Positions 24,912 through 38,537 of a DNA stretch of 64,000 bases are shown here, piece after piece. A model generated the notes under the pieces. That model made no database searches, was not told where the DNA came from, and was given only the letters and a program-made list of their open reading frames with translations. A program made the translations under genes and the position numbers. The DNA lies in assembly GCA_033782935.1 (NCBI GenBank), contig JAWQEG010001547.1, positions 449,001 through 513,000 of the forward strand. The letters are read 5' to 3'. This stretch comes from Petrolisthes cinctipes. Its lineage: Eukaryota > Arthropoda > Malacostraca > Decapoda > Porcellanidae. Each line of letters opens with the position of its first letter. Position 1 is the stretch's first letter.

Positions 24912-27900
24912 AGTTTTTTACATGTGAACTGCCTGCCGAGCCTGGCTACACGTGACATGACATACAGTGAGTGCGGTACAGTGTATGAGGAACGGTCAGT
25001 GGATGGCGCCCTGAAATATTTAGTTATTTACACGTGAACTGGCTGCCGTGCCTGGGCCTGAAATATTTAGTTATTTACACGTGAACTGCCTGCTGTGCCT
25101 GGCTACACGTGACGTGCCAAACAGTGAGTGCAGTACAGTGTGTGAGGACCGGTCATTGGATGGAGGCCCGGAATATTTAGTTATTTACAGGTAAACTGCC
25201 TGCTGTGCCTGCCTACACGTGACGTGCCACATAGTGAGTGCAGTACAGTGTGTGAGGACAGGTCAGTAGATGGCGGCCTGGAATATATAGTTATTTACAA
25301 GTGAACTGCCTGCCGTGCCTGGCTACACGTGACGTGCCACACAGTGAGTGCACTACAGTGTGTGAGGACCGGTCAGTTGATGGCGGCCCGGAATATTTAG
25401 TTATTTACATGTGAACTGCCTGCTGTGCCTGGCTACACGTGACGCGCCACACAGTGAGTGCAGTACAGTGTGTGAGGACCGGTCAGTGGATGGCGGCCTG
25501 GAATATTTAGTTATTTACACGTGAACTGGCTGCCGTGCCTGGGCCTGGAATATTTAGTTATTTACACGTAAACTGCCTGCTGTGCCTGGCTACACGTGAC
25601 GTGCCACATAGTGAGTGCAGTACAGTGTGTGAGGACCGGTCAGTAGATGGCGGCCTGGAATATATAGTTATTTACAAGTGAACTGCCTGCCGTGCCTGGC
25701 TACACGTGACATGCCACACAGTGAGTGCAGTACAGTGTGTGATGACCAATCAGTGGATGGCGGCCTGGAATATTTAGTTATTTACACGTGAACTGCCTGC
25801 CGTGCCTGGCTACACGTGACGTGCCACACAGTGAGTGCAGTACAGTATGTGAGGACCGGTCAGTGAATGGCGGCCTGGATTATTTAGTTATTTACATGTG
25901 AACTGCCTGCCGAGCCTGGCTACACGTGACGTGACACACTGTGAGTGCAGTACAGTGTGTGAGGAACGATAAGTGGATGGCGGCCTGGAATATTTATCAT
26001 TTACACGTGAACTGCCTTCCATGCCTGGCTACACGTGACGTGCCACACAGTGAGTGCAGGACAGTGTATGAGGACCGGTCAGTGGATGGCGGCCCGGAAT
26101 ATTTAGTTATTTACACATGAACTGCCTGACTTGCCTGGCTACACGTGAATTGCCTGCCTTGCCTGGCTACAAGTGACATGCCACACAGTGAGTGCACTAC
26201 AGTGTGTGAAGACCGGTCAGTGGATGGCGGCCTGGAATATTTAGTTATTTACACGTGAACTGCCTGCCGTTCCAGGCTACACGTGACGTGACACACAGTG
26301 AGTGCACTACAGTGTGTGAGGACTGGTCAGTGGATGGCGGCCCAGAATATTTAGTTATTTACACATAAACTGCCTGCTGTGCCTGGCTACACGTGACGAG
26401 CCACATAGTGAGTGCAGTACAGTGTGTGATGACCGATCAGTGGATGGCGGCCTGGAATATTTAGTTATTTACACGTGAACTGCCTGCCGTGCCTGACTAC
26501 ACGTGACGTGCCACACAGTGAGTGCAGTACAGTGTGTGAGGACCGGTCAGTGAATGGCGGCCTGGAATATTTAGTTTTTTACACGTGAACTGGCTGCCGT
26601 GCCAGGGCCTGGAATATTTAGTTATTTACATGTGAAATGCCTGCCGTGCCTGGGCCTGGAATATTTAGTTATTTACACGTGAACTGCCTGCCGTGCCTGG
26701 GCCTGGAATATTTAGTTATTTACACGTGAACTGCCTGCCGTGCCTTGCTACACGTGACGTGCCACACAGTGAGTGCAGTACAGTGTGTGAGGACTGATCG
26801 GTGGATGGCGGCCCGGAATATTTAGTTATTTACACGTAAACTGCCTGCTGTGCCTGGCTACACGTGACGTGCCACATAGTGAGTGCAGTACAGTGTGTGA
26901 GGACCGGTCAGTGGAAGGCGGCCCGGAATATTTAGTTATTTACACGTGAACTGCCTGCCGTGCCTGGCTACACGTGACGTGCCACACAGTGAGTGCAGTA
27001 CAGTGTGTGAGGACCGGTCAGTATATGGCGGCCTGGAATATTTAGTTATTTACACATGAACTGTCTGCCTTGCCTGGCTACACATGACGTGCCATGCAGT
27101 GAGTCCAGTACAGTGTGTGAGGACCGGTTAGTGAATGGTGGCCTGGAATATTTAGTTATTTACACGTGAACTGGCTGCCGTGCCTGGGCCTGGAATATTT
27201 AGTTATTTACACGTGAACTGCCTGCCGTGCCTGGGCCTGTAATATTTAGTTATTTACACGTGAACTGCCTGCTGTGCCTGGCTACACGTGACGTGCCACA
27301 CAGTGAGAGCAGTACAGTGTGTGAGGACCGATCGGTTGATGGCGCCCTGGAATATTTAGTTATTTACCCGTGAACTGCCTGCCGTGCCTGGCTACACGTG
27401 ACGTGACACACAGTGAGTGCACTACAGTGTGTGAGGACCGGTCAGTTGATGGCGGCCCGAAATATTTAGTTATATACACATAAACTGCCTGCAGTGCCTG
27501 GCTACACGTGACGTGCCACATAGTGAGTGCAGTACAGTGTGTGAGGACAGGTCAGTAGATGGCGGCCTGGAATATATAGTTATTTACACGTAAACTGCCT
27601 GCCGTGCCTGGCTACACGTGACGTGCCACACAGTGAGTGCACTACTGTGTGTGAGGACCGGTCAGTGAACGGCGGCCTGGAATATTTAGTTATTTACACG
27701 TGAACTGCCTGCTGTTCCTGGCTACACGTGACGCGCCACAGAGTGAGTGCAGTACAGTGTGTGAGGACCGGTCAGTGGATGGCGGCCTGGAATATTTAGT
27801 TATTTACACATGAACTGGCTGCTGTGCCTGGGCCTGGAATATTTAGTTATTTACACGTGAACTGCCTGCCGTGCCTGGCTACACGTGACGTAACACACAG

Positions 27901-28312
27901 TGAGTGCAGTACAGTGTGTGAGGACCAGTCAGTGAATGGCAGCCTGGAATATTTAGTTATTTACATGTGAACTGCCTGCCGAGCCTGGCTACACGTGACG
28001 TGCCACACAGTGAGTGCAGTACAGTGTGTGAGGACCGGTCAGTGAATGGCGGCCTGGAATATTTAGTTATTTACACGTGAACTGGCTGCCGAGCCTGGCT
28101 ACACGTGACGTGACACACAGTGAGTGCAGTACAGTGTGTGAGGAACGGTCAGTGGATGGCGGCCTGGAATATTTAGTTATTTACACATGAACTGCCTGCC
28201 GTGCCTGGCTACACGTGAATTGCCTGCCTTGCCTGGCTACACGTGACATGCCACACAGTGAGTGCACTACAGTGTGTGAGGACCGGTCAGTGGATGGCGG
28301 CCTGGAATATTT
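24802..28312 (+). repeat. Block C, copy 2
   Basis: It follows copy 1 up to about 27890, where the two diverge (GACGTAACACACAG here). Two additional 110-bp units lie near 25200-25420. The tail (27890-28312) carries CCAGTCAGTGAATGGCAGCC units and a 138-bp unit at 28175, resembling parts of block A. Confidence 0.85.
26573..26713 (+). repeat. Run of three 47-bp units
   Basis: Starts are 26573, 26620 and 26667. It is the same trio as at 22980, 3593 bp downstream, with CCTGCCG in the second unit instead of CCTGCGG. Confidence 0.95.
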
Positions 28313-29691
28313 AGTTTTTTACATGTGAACTGCCTGCCGAGCCTGGCTACACGTGACATGTCATACAGTGAGTGCGGTACAGTGTATGAGGAACGGTCAG
28401 TGGATGGCGCCCTGGAATATTTAGATATTTACACGTGAACTGGCTGCCGTGCCTGGGCCTGAAATATTTAGTTATTTACACGTGAACTGCCTGCTGTGCC
28501 TGGCTACACGTGACGTGCCACACAGTGAGTGCAGTACAGTGTGTGAGGACCGGTCAGTGGATGGAGGCCCGGAATATTTAGTTATTTACACGTAAACTGC
28601 CTGCTGTGCCTGCCTACACGTGACGTGCCACATAGTGAGTGCAGTACAGTGTGTGAGGACAGGTCAGTAGATGGCGGCCTGGAATATATAGTTATTTACA
28701 AGTGAACTGCCTGCCGTGCCTGGCTACACGTGACGTGCCACACAGTGAGTGCACTACAGTGTGTGAGGACCGGTCAGTTGATGGCGGCCCGGAATATTTA
28801 GTTATTTACATGTGAACTGCCTGCTGTGCCTGGGTACACGTGACGCGCCACACAGTGAGTGCAGTACAGTGTGTGAGGACCGGTCAGTAGATGGCGGCCT
28901 GGAATATTTAGTTATTTACACGTGAACTGGCTGCCGTGCCTGGGCCTGAAATATTTAGTTATTTACACGTAAACTGCCTGCTGTGCCTGGCTACACGTGA
29001 CGTGCCACATAGTGAGTGCAGTACAGTGTGTGAGGACCGGTCAGTAGATGGCGGCCTGGAATATTTAGTTATTTACACGTGAACTGCGTGCCGTGCCTGG
29101 CTACACGTGACGTGCCACACAGTGAGTGCAGTACAGTATGTGAGGACCGGTCAGTGAATGGCGGCCTGGATTATTTAGTTATTTACATGTGAACTGCCTG
29201 CCGAGCCTGGCTACACGTGACGTGACACACAGTGAGTGCAGTACAGTGTGTGAGGAACGATCAGTGGATGGCGGCCTGTAATATTTAGTTATTTACACGT
29301 GAACTGCCTGCCATGCCTGGCTACACGTGACGTGCCACACAGTGAGTGCACTACAGTGTGTGAGGACCGGTCAGTGGATGGCGGCCCGGAATATTTAGTT
29401 ATTTACACATGAACTGCCTGCCTTGCCTAGCTACACGTGAATTGCCTGCCTTGCCTGGCTACACGTGACGTGCCACACAGTGAGTGCACTACAGTGTGTG
29501 AGGACCGGTCAGTGGATGGCGGCCTGGAAAATTTAGTTATTTACACGTGAACAGCCTGCTGTTCCAGGCTACACGTGACGTGACACACAGTGAGTGCACT
29601 ACAGTGTGTGAGGACTGGTCAGTGGATGGCGGCCCAGAATATTTAGTTATTTACACATAAACTGCCTGCTGTGCCTGGGCCTGGAATATTT
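28313..29691 (+). repeat. Partial third pass of block C within block D
   Basis: It opens with the TTTTTTACATGTGAACTGCC unit and ATGTCATACAG near 28359, then follows the 24910-26240 order with losses: the TTTAGATATTT junction near 28423, a 138-bp unit at 29397 and TGGAAAATTTAG near 29525. It ends at the 47-bp unit that forms the D1/D2 junction at 29691/29692. Confidence 0.75.
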
Positions 29692-32600
29692 AGTTATTTA
29701 CACATGAACTGTCTGCCTTGCCTGGCTACACATGACGTGCCATGCAGTGAGTCCAGTACAGTGTGTGAGGACCGGTTAGTGAATGGTGGCCTGGAATATT
29801 TAGTTATTTACACGTGAACTGGCTGCCGTGCCTGGGCCTGGAATATTTAGTTATTTACACGTGAACTGCCTGCCGTGCCTGGGCCTGGAATATTTAGTTA
29901 TTTACACGTGAACTGCCTGCTGTGCCTGGCTACACGTGACGTGCCACACAGTGAGAGCAGTACAGTGTGTGAGGACCGATCGGTTGATGGCGCCCTGGAA
30001 TATTTAGTTATTTACCCGTGAACTGCCTGCCGTGCCTGGCTACACGTGACGTGACACACAGTGAGTGCACTACAGTGTGTGAGGACCGGTCAGTTGATGG
30101 CGGCCCGGAATATTTAGTTATATACACATAAACTGCCTGCTGTGCCTGGCTACACGTGACGTGCCACATAGTAAGTGCAGTACAGTGTGTGAGGACAGGT
30201 CAGTAGATGGCGGCCTGGAATATATAGTTATTTACACGTAAACTGCCTGCCGTGCCTGGCTACACGTGACGTGCCACACAGTGAGTGCACTACTGTGTGT
30301 AAGGACCGGTCAGTGAACGGCGGCCTGGAATATTTAGTTATTTACACGTGAACTGCCTGCTGTTCCTGGCTACACGTGACGCGCCACAGAGTGAGTGCAG
30401 TACAGTGTGTGAGGACCGGTCAGTGGATGGCGGCCTGGAATATTTAGTTATTTACACATGAACTGGCTGCTGTGCCTGGGCCTGGAATATTTAGTTATTT
30501 ACACGTGAACTGCCTGCCGTGCCTGGCTACACGTGACGTGACACACAGTGAGTGCACTACAGTGTGTGAGGACTGGTCAGTGGATGGCGGCCCAGAATAT
30601 TTAGTTATTTACACATAAACTGCCTGCCGTGCCTGGCTATTTGTGACGAGCCACATAGTGAGTGCAGTACAGTGAGTGATGACCGATCAGTGGATGGCGG
30701 CCTGGAATATTTAGTTATTTACACGTGAACTGCCTGCCGTGCCTGACTACACGTGACGTGCCACACAGTGAGTGCAGTACAGTGTGTGAGGAACGGTCAG
30801 TGGATGGCGGCCTGGAATATTTAGTTATTTACACGTAAACTGCCTGCCGTGCCTGGCTACACGTGACGTGCCACACAGTGAGTGCACTACAGTGTGTGAG
30901 GACTGGTCAGTGGATGGCGGCCCAGAATATTTAGTTATTTACACATAAACTTCCTGCCGTGCCTGGCTATTTGTGACGAGCCACATAGTGAGTGCAGTAC
31001 AGTGTGTGATGACCGATCAGTGGATGGCGGCCTGGAATATTTAGTTATTTACACGTGAACTGCCTGCCGTGCCTGACTACACGTGACGTGCCACACAGTG
31101 AGTGCAGTACAGTGTGTGAGGACCGGTCAGTGAATGGCGGCCTGGAATATTTAGTTTTTTACATGTGAACTGCCTGCCGAGCCTGGCTACACGTGACATG
31201 ACATACAGTGAGTGCGGTACAGTGTATGAGGAACGGTCAGTGGATGGCGCCCTGAAATATTTAGTTATTTACACGTGAACTGGCTGCCGTGCCTGGGCCT
31301 GAAATATTTAGTTATTTACACGTGAACTGCCTGCTGTGCCTGGCTACACGTGACGTGCCAAACAGTGAGTGCAGTACAGTGTGTGAGGACCGGTCATTGG
31401 ATGGAGGCCCGGAATATTTAGTTATTTACAGGTAAACTGCCTGCTGTGCCTGCCTACACGTGACGTGCCACATAGTGAGTGCAGTACAGTGTGTGAGGAC
31501 AGGTCAGTAGATGGCGGCCTGGAATATATAGTTATTTACAAGTGAACTGCCTGCCGTGCCTGGCTACACGTGACGTGCCACACAGTGAGTGCACTACAGT
31601 GTGTGAGGACCGGTCAGTTGATGGCGGCCCGGAATATTTAGTTATTTACATGTGAACTGCCTGCTGTGCCTGGCTACACGTGACGCGCCACACAGTGAGT
31701 GCAGTACAGTGTGTGAGGACCGGTCAGTGGATGGCGGCCTGGAATATTTAGTTATTTACACGTGAACTGGCTGCCGTGCCTGGGCCTGGAATATTTAGTT
31801 ATTTACACGTAAACTGCCTGCTGTGCCTGGCTACACGTGACGTGCCACATAGTGAGTGCAGTACAGTGTGTGAGGACCGGTCAGTAGATGGCGGCCTGGA
31901 ATATATAGTTATTTACAAGTGAACTGCCTGCCGTGCCTGGCTACACGTGACATGCCACACAGTGAGTGCAGTACAGTGTGTGATGACCAATCAGTGGATG
32001 GCGGCCTGGAATATTTAGTTATTTACACGTGAACTGCCTGCCGTGCCTGGCTACACGTGACGTGCCACACAGTGAGTGCAGTACAGTATGTGAGGACCGG
32101 TCAGTGAATGGCGGCCTGGATTATTTAGTTATTTACATGTGAACTGCCTGCCGAGCCTGGCTACACGTGACGTGACACACTGTGAGTGCAGTACAGTGTG
32201 TGAGGAACGATAAGTGGATGGCGGCCTGGAATATTTATCATTTACACGTGAACTGCCTTCCATGCCTGGCTACACGTGACGTGCCACACAGTGAGTGCAG
32301 GACAGTGTATGAGGACCGGTCAGTGGATGGCGGCCCGGAATATTTAGTTATTTACACATGAACTGCCTGACTTGCCTGGCTACACGTGAATTGCCTGCCT
32401 TGCCTGGCTACAAGTGACATGCCACACAGTGAGTGCACTACAGTGTGTGAAGACCGGTCAGTGGATGGCGGCCTGGAATATTTAGTTATTTACACGTGAA
32501 CTGCCTGCCGTTCCAGGGCCTGGAATATTTAGTTATTTACATGTGAAATGCCTGCCGTGCCTGGGCCTGGAATATTTAGTTATTTACACGTGAACTGCCT

Positions 32601-35600
32601 GCCGTGCCTGGGCCTGGAATATTTAGTTATTTACACGTGAACTGCCTGCCGTGCCTTGCTACACGTGACGTGCCACACAGTGAGTGCAGTACAGTGTGTG
32701 AGGACTGATCGGTGGATGGCGGCCCGGAATATTTAGTTATTTACACGTAAACTGCCTGCTGTGCCTGGCTACACGTGACGTGCCACATAGTGAGTGCAGT
32801 ACAGTGTGTGAGGACCGGTCAGTGGAAGGCGGCCCGGAATATTTAGTTATTTACACGTGAACTGCCTGCCGTGCCTGGCTACACGTGACGTGCCACACAG
32901 TGAGTGCAGTACAGTGTGTGAGGACCGGTCAGTATATGGCGGCCTGGAATATTTAGTTATTTACACATGAACTGTCTGCCTTGCCTGGCTACACATGACG
33001 TGCCATGCAGTGAGTCCAGTACAGTGTGTGAGGACCGGTTAGTGAATGGTGGCCTGGAATATTTAGTTATTTACACGTGAACTGGCTGCCGTGCCTGGGC
33101 CTGGAATATTTAGTTATTTACACGTGAACTGCCTGCCGTGCCTGGGCCTGTAATATTTAGTTATTTACACGTGAACTGCCTGCTGTGCCTGGCTACACGT
33201 GACGTGCCACACAGTGAGAGCAGTACAGTGTGTGAGGACCGATCGGTTGATGGCGCCCTGGAATATTTAGTTATTTACCCGTGAACTGCCTGCCGTGCCT
33301 GGCTACACGTGACGTGACACACAGTGAGTGCACTACAGTGTGTGAGGACCGGTCAGTTGATGGCGGCCCGAAATATTTAGTTATATACACATAAACTGCC
33401 TGCAGTGCCTGGCTACACGTGACGTGCCACATAGTGAGTGCAGTACAGTGTGTGAGGACAGGTCAGTAGATGGCGGCCTGGAATATATAGTTATTTACAC
33501 GTAAACTGCCTGCCGTGCCTGGCTACACGTGACGTGCCACACAGTGAGTGCACTACTGTGTGTGAGGACCGGTCAGTGAACGGCGGCCTGGAATATTTAG
33601 TTATTTACACGTGAACTGCCTGCTGTTCCTGGCTACACGTGACGCGCCACAGAGTGAGTGCAGTACAGTGTGTGAGGACCGGTCAGTGGATGGCGGCCTG
33701 GAATATTTAGTTATTTACACATGAACTGGCTGCTGTGCCTGGGCCTGGAATATTTAGTTATTTACACGTGAACTGCCTGCCGTGCCTGGCTACACGTGAC
33801 GTAACACACAGTGAGTGCAGTACAGTGTGTGAGGACCAGTCAGTGAATGGCAGCCTGGAATATTTAGTTATTTACATGTGAACTGCCTGCCGAGCCTGGC
33901 TACACGTGACGTGCCACACAGTGAGTGCAGTACAGTGTGTGAGGACCGGTCAGTGAATGGCGGCCTGGAATATTTAGTTATTTACACGTGAACTGGCTGC
34001 CGAGCCTGGCTACACGTGACGTGACACACAGTGAGTGCAGTACAGTGTGTGAGGAACGGTCAGTGGATGGCGGCCTGGAATATTTAGTTATTTACACATG
34101 AACTGCCTGCCGTGCCTGGCTACACGTGAATTGCCTGCCTTGCCTGGCTACACGTGACATGCCACACAGTGAGTGCACTACAGTGTGTGAGGACCGGTCA
34201 GTGGATGGCGGCCTGGAATATTTAGTTTTTTACATGTGAACTGCCTGCCGAGCCTGGCTACACGTGACATGTCATACAGTGAGTGCGGTACAGTGTATGA
34301 GGAACGGTCAGTGGATGGCGCCCTGGAATATTTAGATATTTACACGTGAACTGGCTGCCGTGCCTGGGCCTGAAATATTTAGTTATTTACACGTGAACTG
34401 CCTGCTGTGCCTGGCTACACGTGACGTGCCACACAGTGAGTGCAGTACAGTGTGTGAGGACCGGTCAGTGGATGGAGGCCCGGAATATTTAGTTATTTAC
34501 ACGTAAACTGCCTGCTGTGCCTGCCTACACGTGACGTGCCACATAGTGAGTGCAGTACAGTGTGTGAGGACAGGTCAGTAGATGGCGGCCTGGAATATAT
34601 AGTTATTTACAAGTGAACTGCCTGCCGTGCCTGGCTACACGTGACGTGCCACACAGTGAGTGCACTACAGTGTGTGAGGACCGGTCAGTTGATGGCGGCC
34701 CGGAATATTTAGTTATTTACATGTGAACTGCCTGCTGTGCCTGGGTACACGTGACGCGCCACACAGTGAGTGCAGTACAGTGTGTGAGGACCGGTCAGTA
34801 GATGGCGGCCTGGAATATTTAGTTATTTACACGTGAACTGGCTGCCGTGCCTGGGCCTGAAATATTTAGTTATTTACACGTAAACTGCCTGCTGTGCCTG
34901 GCTACACGTGACGTGCCACATAGTGAGTGCAGTACAGTGTGTGAGGACCGGTCAGTAGATGGCGGCCTGGAATATTTAGTTATTTACACGTGAACTGCGT
35001 GCCGTGCCTGGCTACACGTGACGTGCCACACAGTGAGTGCAGTACAGTATGTGAGGACCGGTCAGTGAATGGCGGCCTGGATTATTTAGTTATTTACATG
35101 TGAACTGCCTGCCGAGCCTGGCTACACGTGACGTGACACACAGTGAGTGCAGTACAGTGTGTGAGGAACGATCAGTGGATGGCGGCCTGTAATATTTAGT
35201 TATTTACACGTGAACTGCCTGCCATGCCTGGCTACACGTGACGTGCCACACAGTGAGTGCACTACAGTGTGTGAGGACCGGTCAGTGGATGGCGGCCCGG
35301 AATATTTAGTTATTTACACATGAACTGCCTGCCTTGCCTAGCTACACGTGAATTGCCTGCCTTGCCTGGCTACACGTGACGTGCCACACAGTGAGTGCAC
35401 TACAGTGTGTGAGGACCGGTCAGTGGATGGCGGCCTGGAAAATTTAGTTATTTACACGTGAACAGCCTGCTGTTCCAGGCTACACGTGACGTGACACACA
35501 GTGAGTGCACTACAGTGTGTGAGGACTGGTCAGTGGATGGCGGCCCAGAATATTTAGTTATTTACACATAAACTGCCTGCTGTGCCTGGGCCTGGAATAT

Positions 35601-35602
35601 TT
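29692..35602 (+). repeat. Block D, copy 2 (5911 bp)
   Basis: It is a direct tandem copy of 23451-29691. Its first part is offset by 6241 and its later part by 5911 (GTAACACACA at 27890 / 33801; 138-bp units 28175 / 34086 and 29397 / 35308). The 330-bp difference is one deletion at about 32515, where CTGCCGTTCCAGG joins directly to GCCTGGAATATTT. It ends in the same 47-bp unit (ACATAAACTGCCTGCTGTGC) as copy 1. Apart from the deletion I saw only scattered differences. Confidence 0.92.
32484..32624 (+). repeat. Run of three 47-bp units, first one a fusion
   Basis: Starts are 32484, 32531 and 32578. The first unit has GTTCCAGGGCC, a fusion of the CCGTTCCAGGC unit and the GTGCCAGGGCC short unit; it marks the 330-bp loss that distinguishes D copy 2 from D copy 1. 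Confidence 0.93.
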
Positions 35603-36929
35603 AGTTATTTACACGTGAACTGCCTGCTGTGCCTGGCTACACGTGACGTGCCACACAGTGAGTGCAGTACAGTGTGTGAGGACAGGTCAGTAGATGGCGG
35701 CCTGGAATATATAGTTATTTACAAGTGAACTGCCTGCCGTGCCTGGCTACACGTGACGTGCCACACAGTGAGTGCACTACAGTGTGTGAGGACCGGTCAG
35801 TTGATGGCGGCCCGGAATATTTAGTTATTTACATGTGAACTGCCTGCTGTGCCTGGCTACACGTGACGCGACACACAGTGAGTGGTGTACAGTGTGTGAG
35901 GACCGGTCAGTGGATGGCGGCCTGGAATATTTAGTTATTTACACGTGAACTGGCTGCCGTGCCTGGGCCTGGAATATTTAGTTATTTACACCTAAACTGC
36001 CTGCTGTGCCTGGCTACACGTGACGTGCCACATAGTGAGTGCAGTACAGTGTGTGAGGAACGGTCAGTAGATGGCGGCCTGGAATATATAGTTATTTACA
36101 AGTGAACTGCCTGCCGTGCCTGGCTACACGTGACGTTCCACACAGTGAGTGCAGTACAGTGTGTGAGGACCGGTCAGTGGATGGCGGCCTGGAATATTTA
36201 GTTATTTACACGTGAACTGCCTGCTGTGCCTGGCTACACGTGACGTGCCACACAGTGAGTGCAGTTTCGTATGTGAGGACCGGTCAGCGAATGGCGGCCT
36301 GTAATATTTAGTTATTTACACATAAACTGCCTGCCGTGCCTGGCTACACGTGACGTGACACACAGTGAGTGCAGTACAGTGTGTGAGGACCGATCGGTGG
36401 ATGGCGGCCTGGAATATTTAATTATTTACACATGAACTGCCTGCTTTGCCTGGTTACACGTGAATTGCCTGCCTTGCCTGGTTACACGTGACAAGCCACA
36501 CAGTGAGTGCACTACAGTGTGTGAGGACCAGTTAGTAGATGGCGGCCTGGAATATTTAGTTATTTACACGTGAACTGCCTGCCGTTCCAGGCTACACGTG
36601 ACGTGACACACAGTGAGTGCACTACAGTGTGTGAGGACTGGTCAGTGTATGGCGGCCTAGAATATTTAGTTATTTAAACATAAACTGTCTGCCGTGCCTG
36701 GCTACACGTGACGAGCCAGATAGTGAGTGCAGTACAGTGTGTGATGACCGATCAGTGGATGGCGGCCTGGAATATTTAGTTATTTACACGTGACCTGTCT
36801 GCCGTGCCTAACTACACGTGACGTGCCACACAGTGAGTGCAGTACAGTGTGTGAGGACCGGTCAGTGAATGGCGGCCTGGAATATTTAGTTTTTTACATG
36901 TGAACTGCCTGCCGAGCCTGGCTACACGT
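35603..36929 (+). repeat. Linker of mixed units between blocks D and H
   Basis: The first part repeats the order seen near 28640-29040 (GACAGGTCAGTAG, ACAAGTG, GTCAGTTGATGG) with private variants such as GAGTGGTGTACAG near 35880 and ACACCTAAACTG near 35988. It then has a TTTCGTATGTG unit near 36266, a 138-bp unit at 36420 and a TTTAAACATAAACTG unit near 36673. Parts recur near 44330-44815 inside block H copy 2. Confidence 0.75.
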
Positions 36930-38396
36930 GACATGACATACAGTGAGTGCAGTACAGTGTATGAGGAATGGTCAGTGGATGGCGGCCTGGAATATTTAGT
37001 TATTTACACGTGAACTGGCTGCCGTGCCTGGGCCAAGAATATTTAGTTATTTACACGTGAACTTCCTGCCGTGCCTGGGCCTGGAATATTTAGTTATTTA
37101 CACGTGAACTGCCTGCCGTGCCTGGCTACACGTGACGTGCCCCAAAGTGAGTGCAGTACAGTGTGTGAGGACCGGTCGGTGGATGGCGGCCTGGAATATT
37201 TAGTTATTTACACGTGAACTGCCTGCCGTGCCTGGCTACACGTGACGTGCCACACAGTGAGTGCAGTTTGGTGTGTGAGGACCGGTCAGCGAATGGCGGT
37301 CTGGAATATTTAGTTATTTACACATAAACTGCCTGCCGTGTCTGGCTACACGTGACGTGACCCACAGTGCGTGCAGTACAGTGTGTGAGGACCGATCGGT
37401 GGATGGCGGCCTGGAATATTTAATTATTTACACATGAACTGCCTGCCGTGCCTGGCTACACGTGACGTTCCACACAGTGAGTGCAGTACAGTGTGTGATG
37501 ACCGATCAGTGGATGGCGGCCTGGAATATTTAGTTATTTATATGTGAACTGCCTGCCGTGCCTGGCTACACGTGACGTGCCACACAGTGAGTGCAGTACA
37601 GTGTGTGAGGAACGATCAGTGGATGGCGGCCTGGAATATTTAGTTATTTACACGTGAACTGCCTGCCATGCCTGGCTACACGTGACGTGCCACACAGTGA
37701 GTGCAGGACAGTGTGTGAGGACCGGTCAATGGATGGCGGCCCGGAATATTTAGTTATTTACACGTGAACTGCCTGCTGTGCCTGGCTACACGTGACGTGC
37801 CACACAGTGAGTGCAGTACAGTATGTAAGGAACGGTCAGTGAATGGCGGCCTGGAATATTTAGTTATTTACATGTTTAACTGCCTGCCGAGCCTGGCTAC
37901 ACGTGACGTGACACACAGTAAGTGCAGTACAGTGTGTGAGGAACGGTCAGTGGATGGCGGCCTGGAATATTTAGTTATTTACACGTGAACTGGGTGCCGT
38001 GCCTGGGCCAGGAATATTTAGTTATTTACACGTGAACTTCCTGCCGTGCCTGGGCCTGGAATATTTAGTTATTTACACGTGAACTGCCTGCCGTGCCTGG
38101 CTACACGTGACGTGCCCCAAAGTGAGTGCAGTACAGTGTGTGAGGACCGGTCGGTGGATGGCGGCCTGGAATATTTAGTTATTTACACATAAACTGCCTG
38201 CCGTGCCTGGCTACACGTGACGTGACACACAGTGAGTGCAGTACAGTGTGTGAGGACCGATCGGTGGATGGCGGCCTGGAATATTTAATTATTTACACAT
38301 GAACTGCCTGCCGTGCCTGGCTACACGTGACGTTCCACACAGTGAGTGCAGTAAAGTGTGTGAGGACCGGTCAGTGAATGGTGGCCTGGAATATTT

Positions 38397-38537
38397 AGTT
38401 ATTTACACGTGAACTGGCTGCCGTGCCTGGGCCTGGAATATTTAGTTATTTACACGTGAACTGCCTGCCGTGCCTGGGCCTGGAATATTTAGTTATTTAC
38501 ACGTGAACTGGATGCCGTGCCTAGGCCTGGAATATTT
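38397..38537 (+). repeat. Run of three 47-bp units
   Basis: Starts are 38397, 38444 and 38491, ending with the GAACTGGATGCCGTGCCTAGG variant. It is followed by a full unit with GGAACAGTCATTGGGTGACG. Confidence 0.95.

Larger units (their letters stand above)
15007..26897 (+). repeat. Higher-order block B, copy 1
   Basis: This 11,891-bp stretch recurs at 49151-64000. Shared barcodes in the same order include ACACTTGAACTG (15183 / 49327), GGCGACCCGG (16823 / 50967), CTAGCTCCCG (17453 / 51597), GGCAACACGTGACGTGTC (19737 / 53882) and CTATTTGTGACGAG (20914). The length difference is fully explained: one inserted base near 53166, two single-unit losses (110 bp each) and one 3178-bp duplication in copy 2 give 14,850 bp. 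The start shares its opening units with block A near 3430, so A and B are related, not independent. Confidence 0.9.
23451..29691 (+). repeat. 6241-bp block D, copy 1
   Basis: It begins at the unit with ACATGAACTGTCTGCC (23461) and ends with a 47-bp unit reading ACATAAACTGCCTGCTGTGC. Markers ACATGAACTGTC (23461 / 29702) and GTGAGTGATG (24431 / 30672) both give an offset of exactly 6241. Confidence 0.92.

Noticed and set aside
37764..37988. 74-codon open frame on the + strand, cysteine-rich in appearance, with an identical copy at 45377-45601
   Set aside because: It is read-through of two satellite units that happen to carry indels and variants removing stops (ATGTTTAAC near 37872). A 110-bp unit shifts frame by two at each repeat and holds TGA and TAG in the other frames, so open frames end within about two units. 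The identical copy reflects the block H duplication, not selection on a protein.
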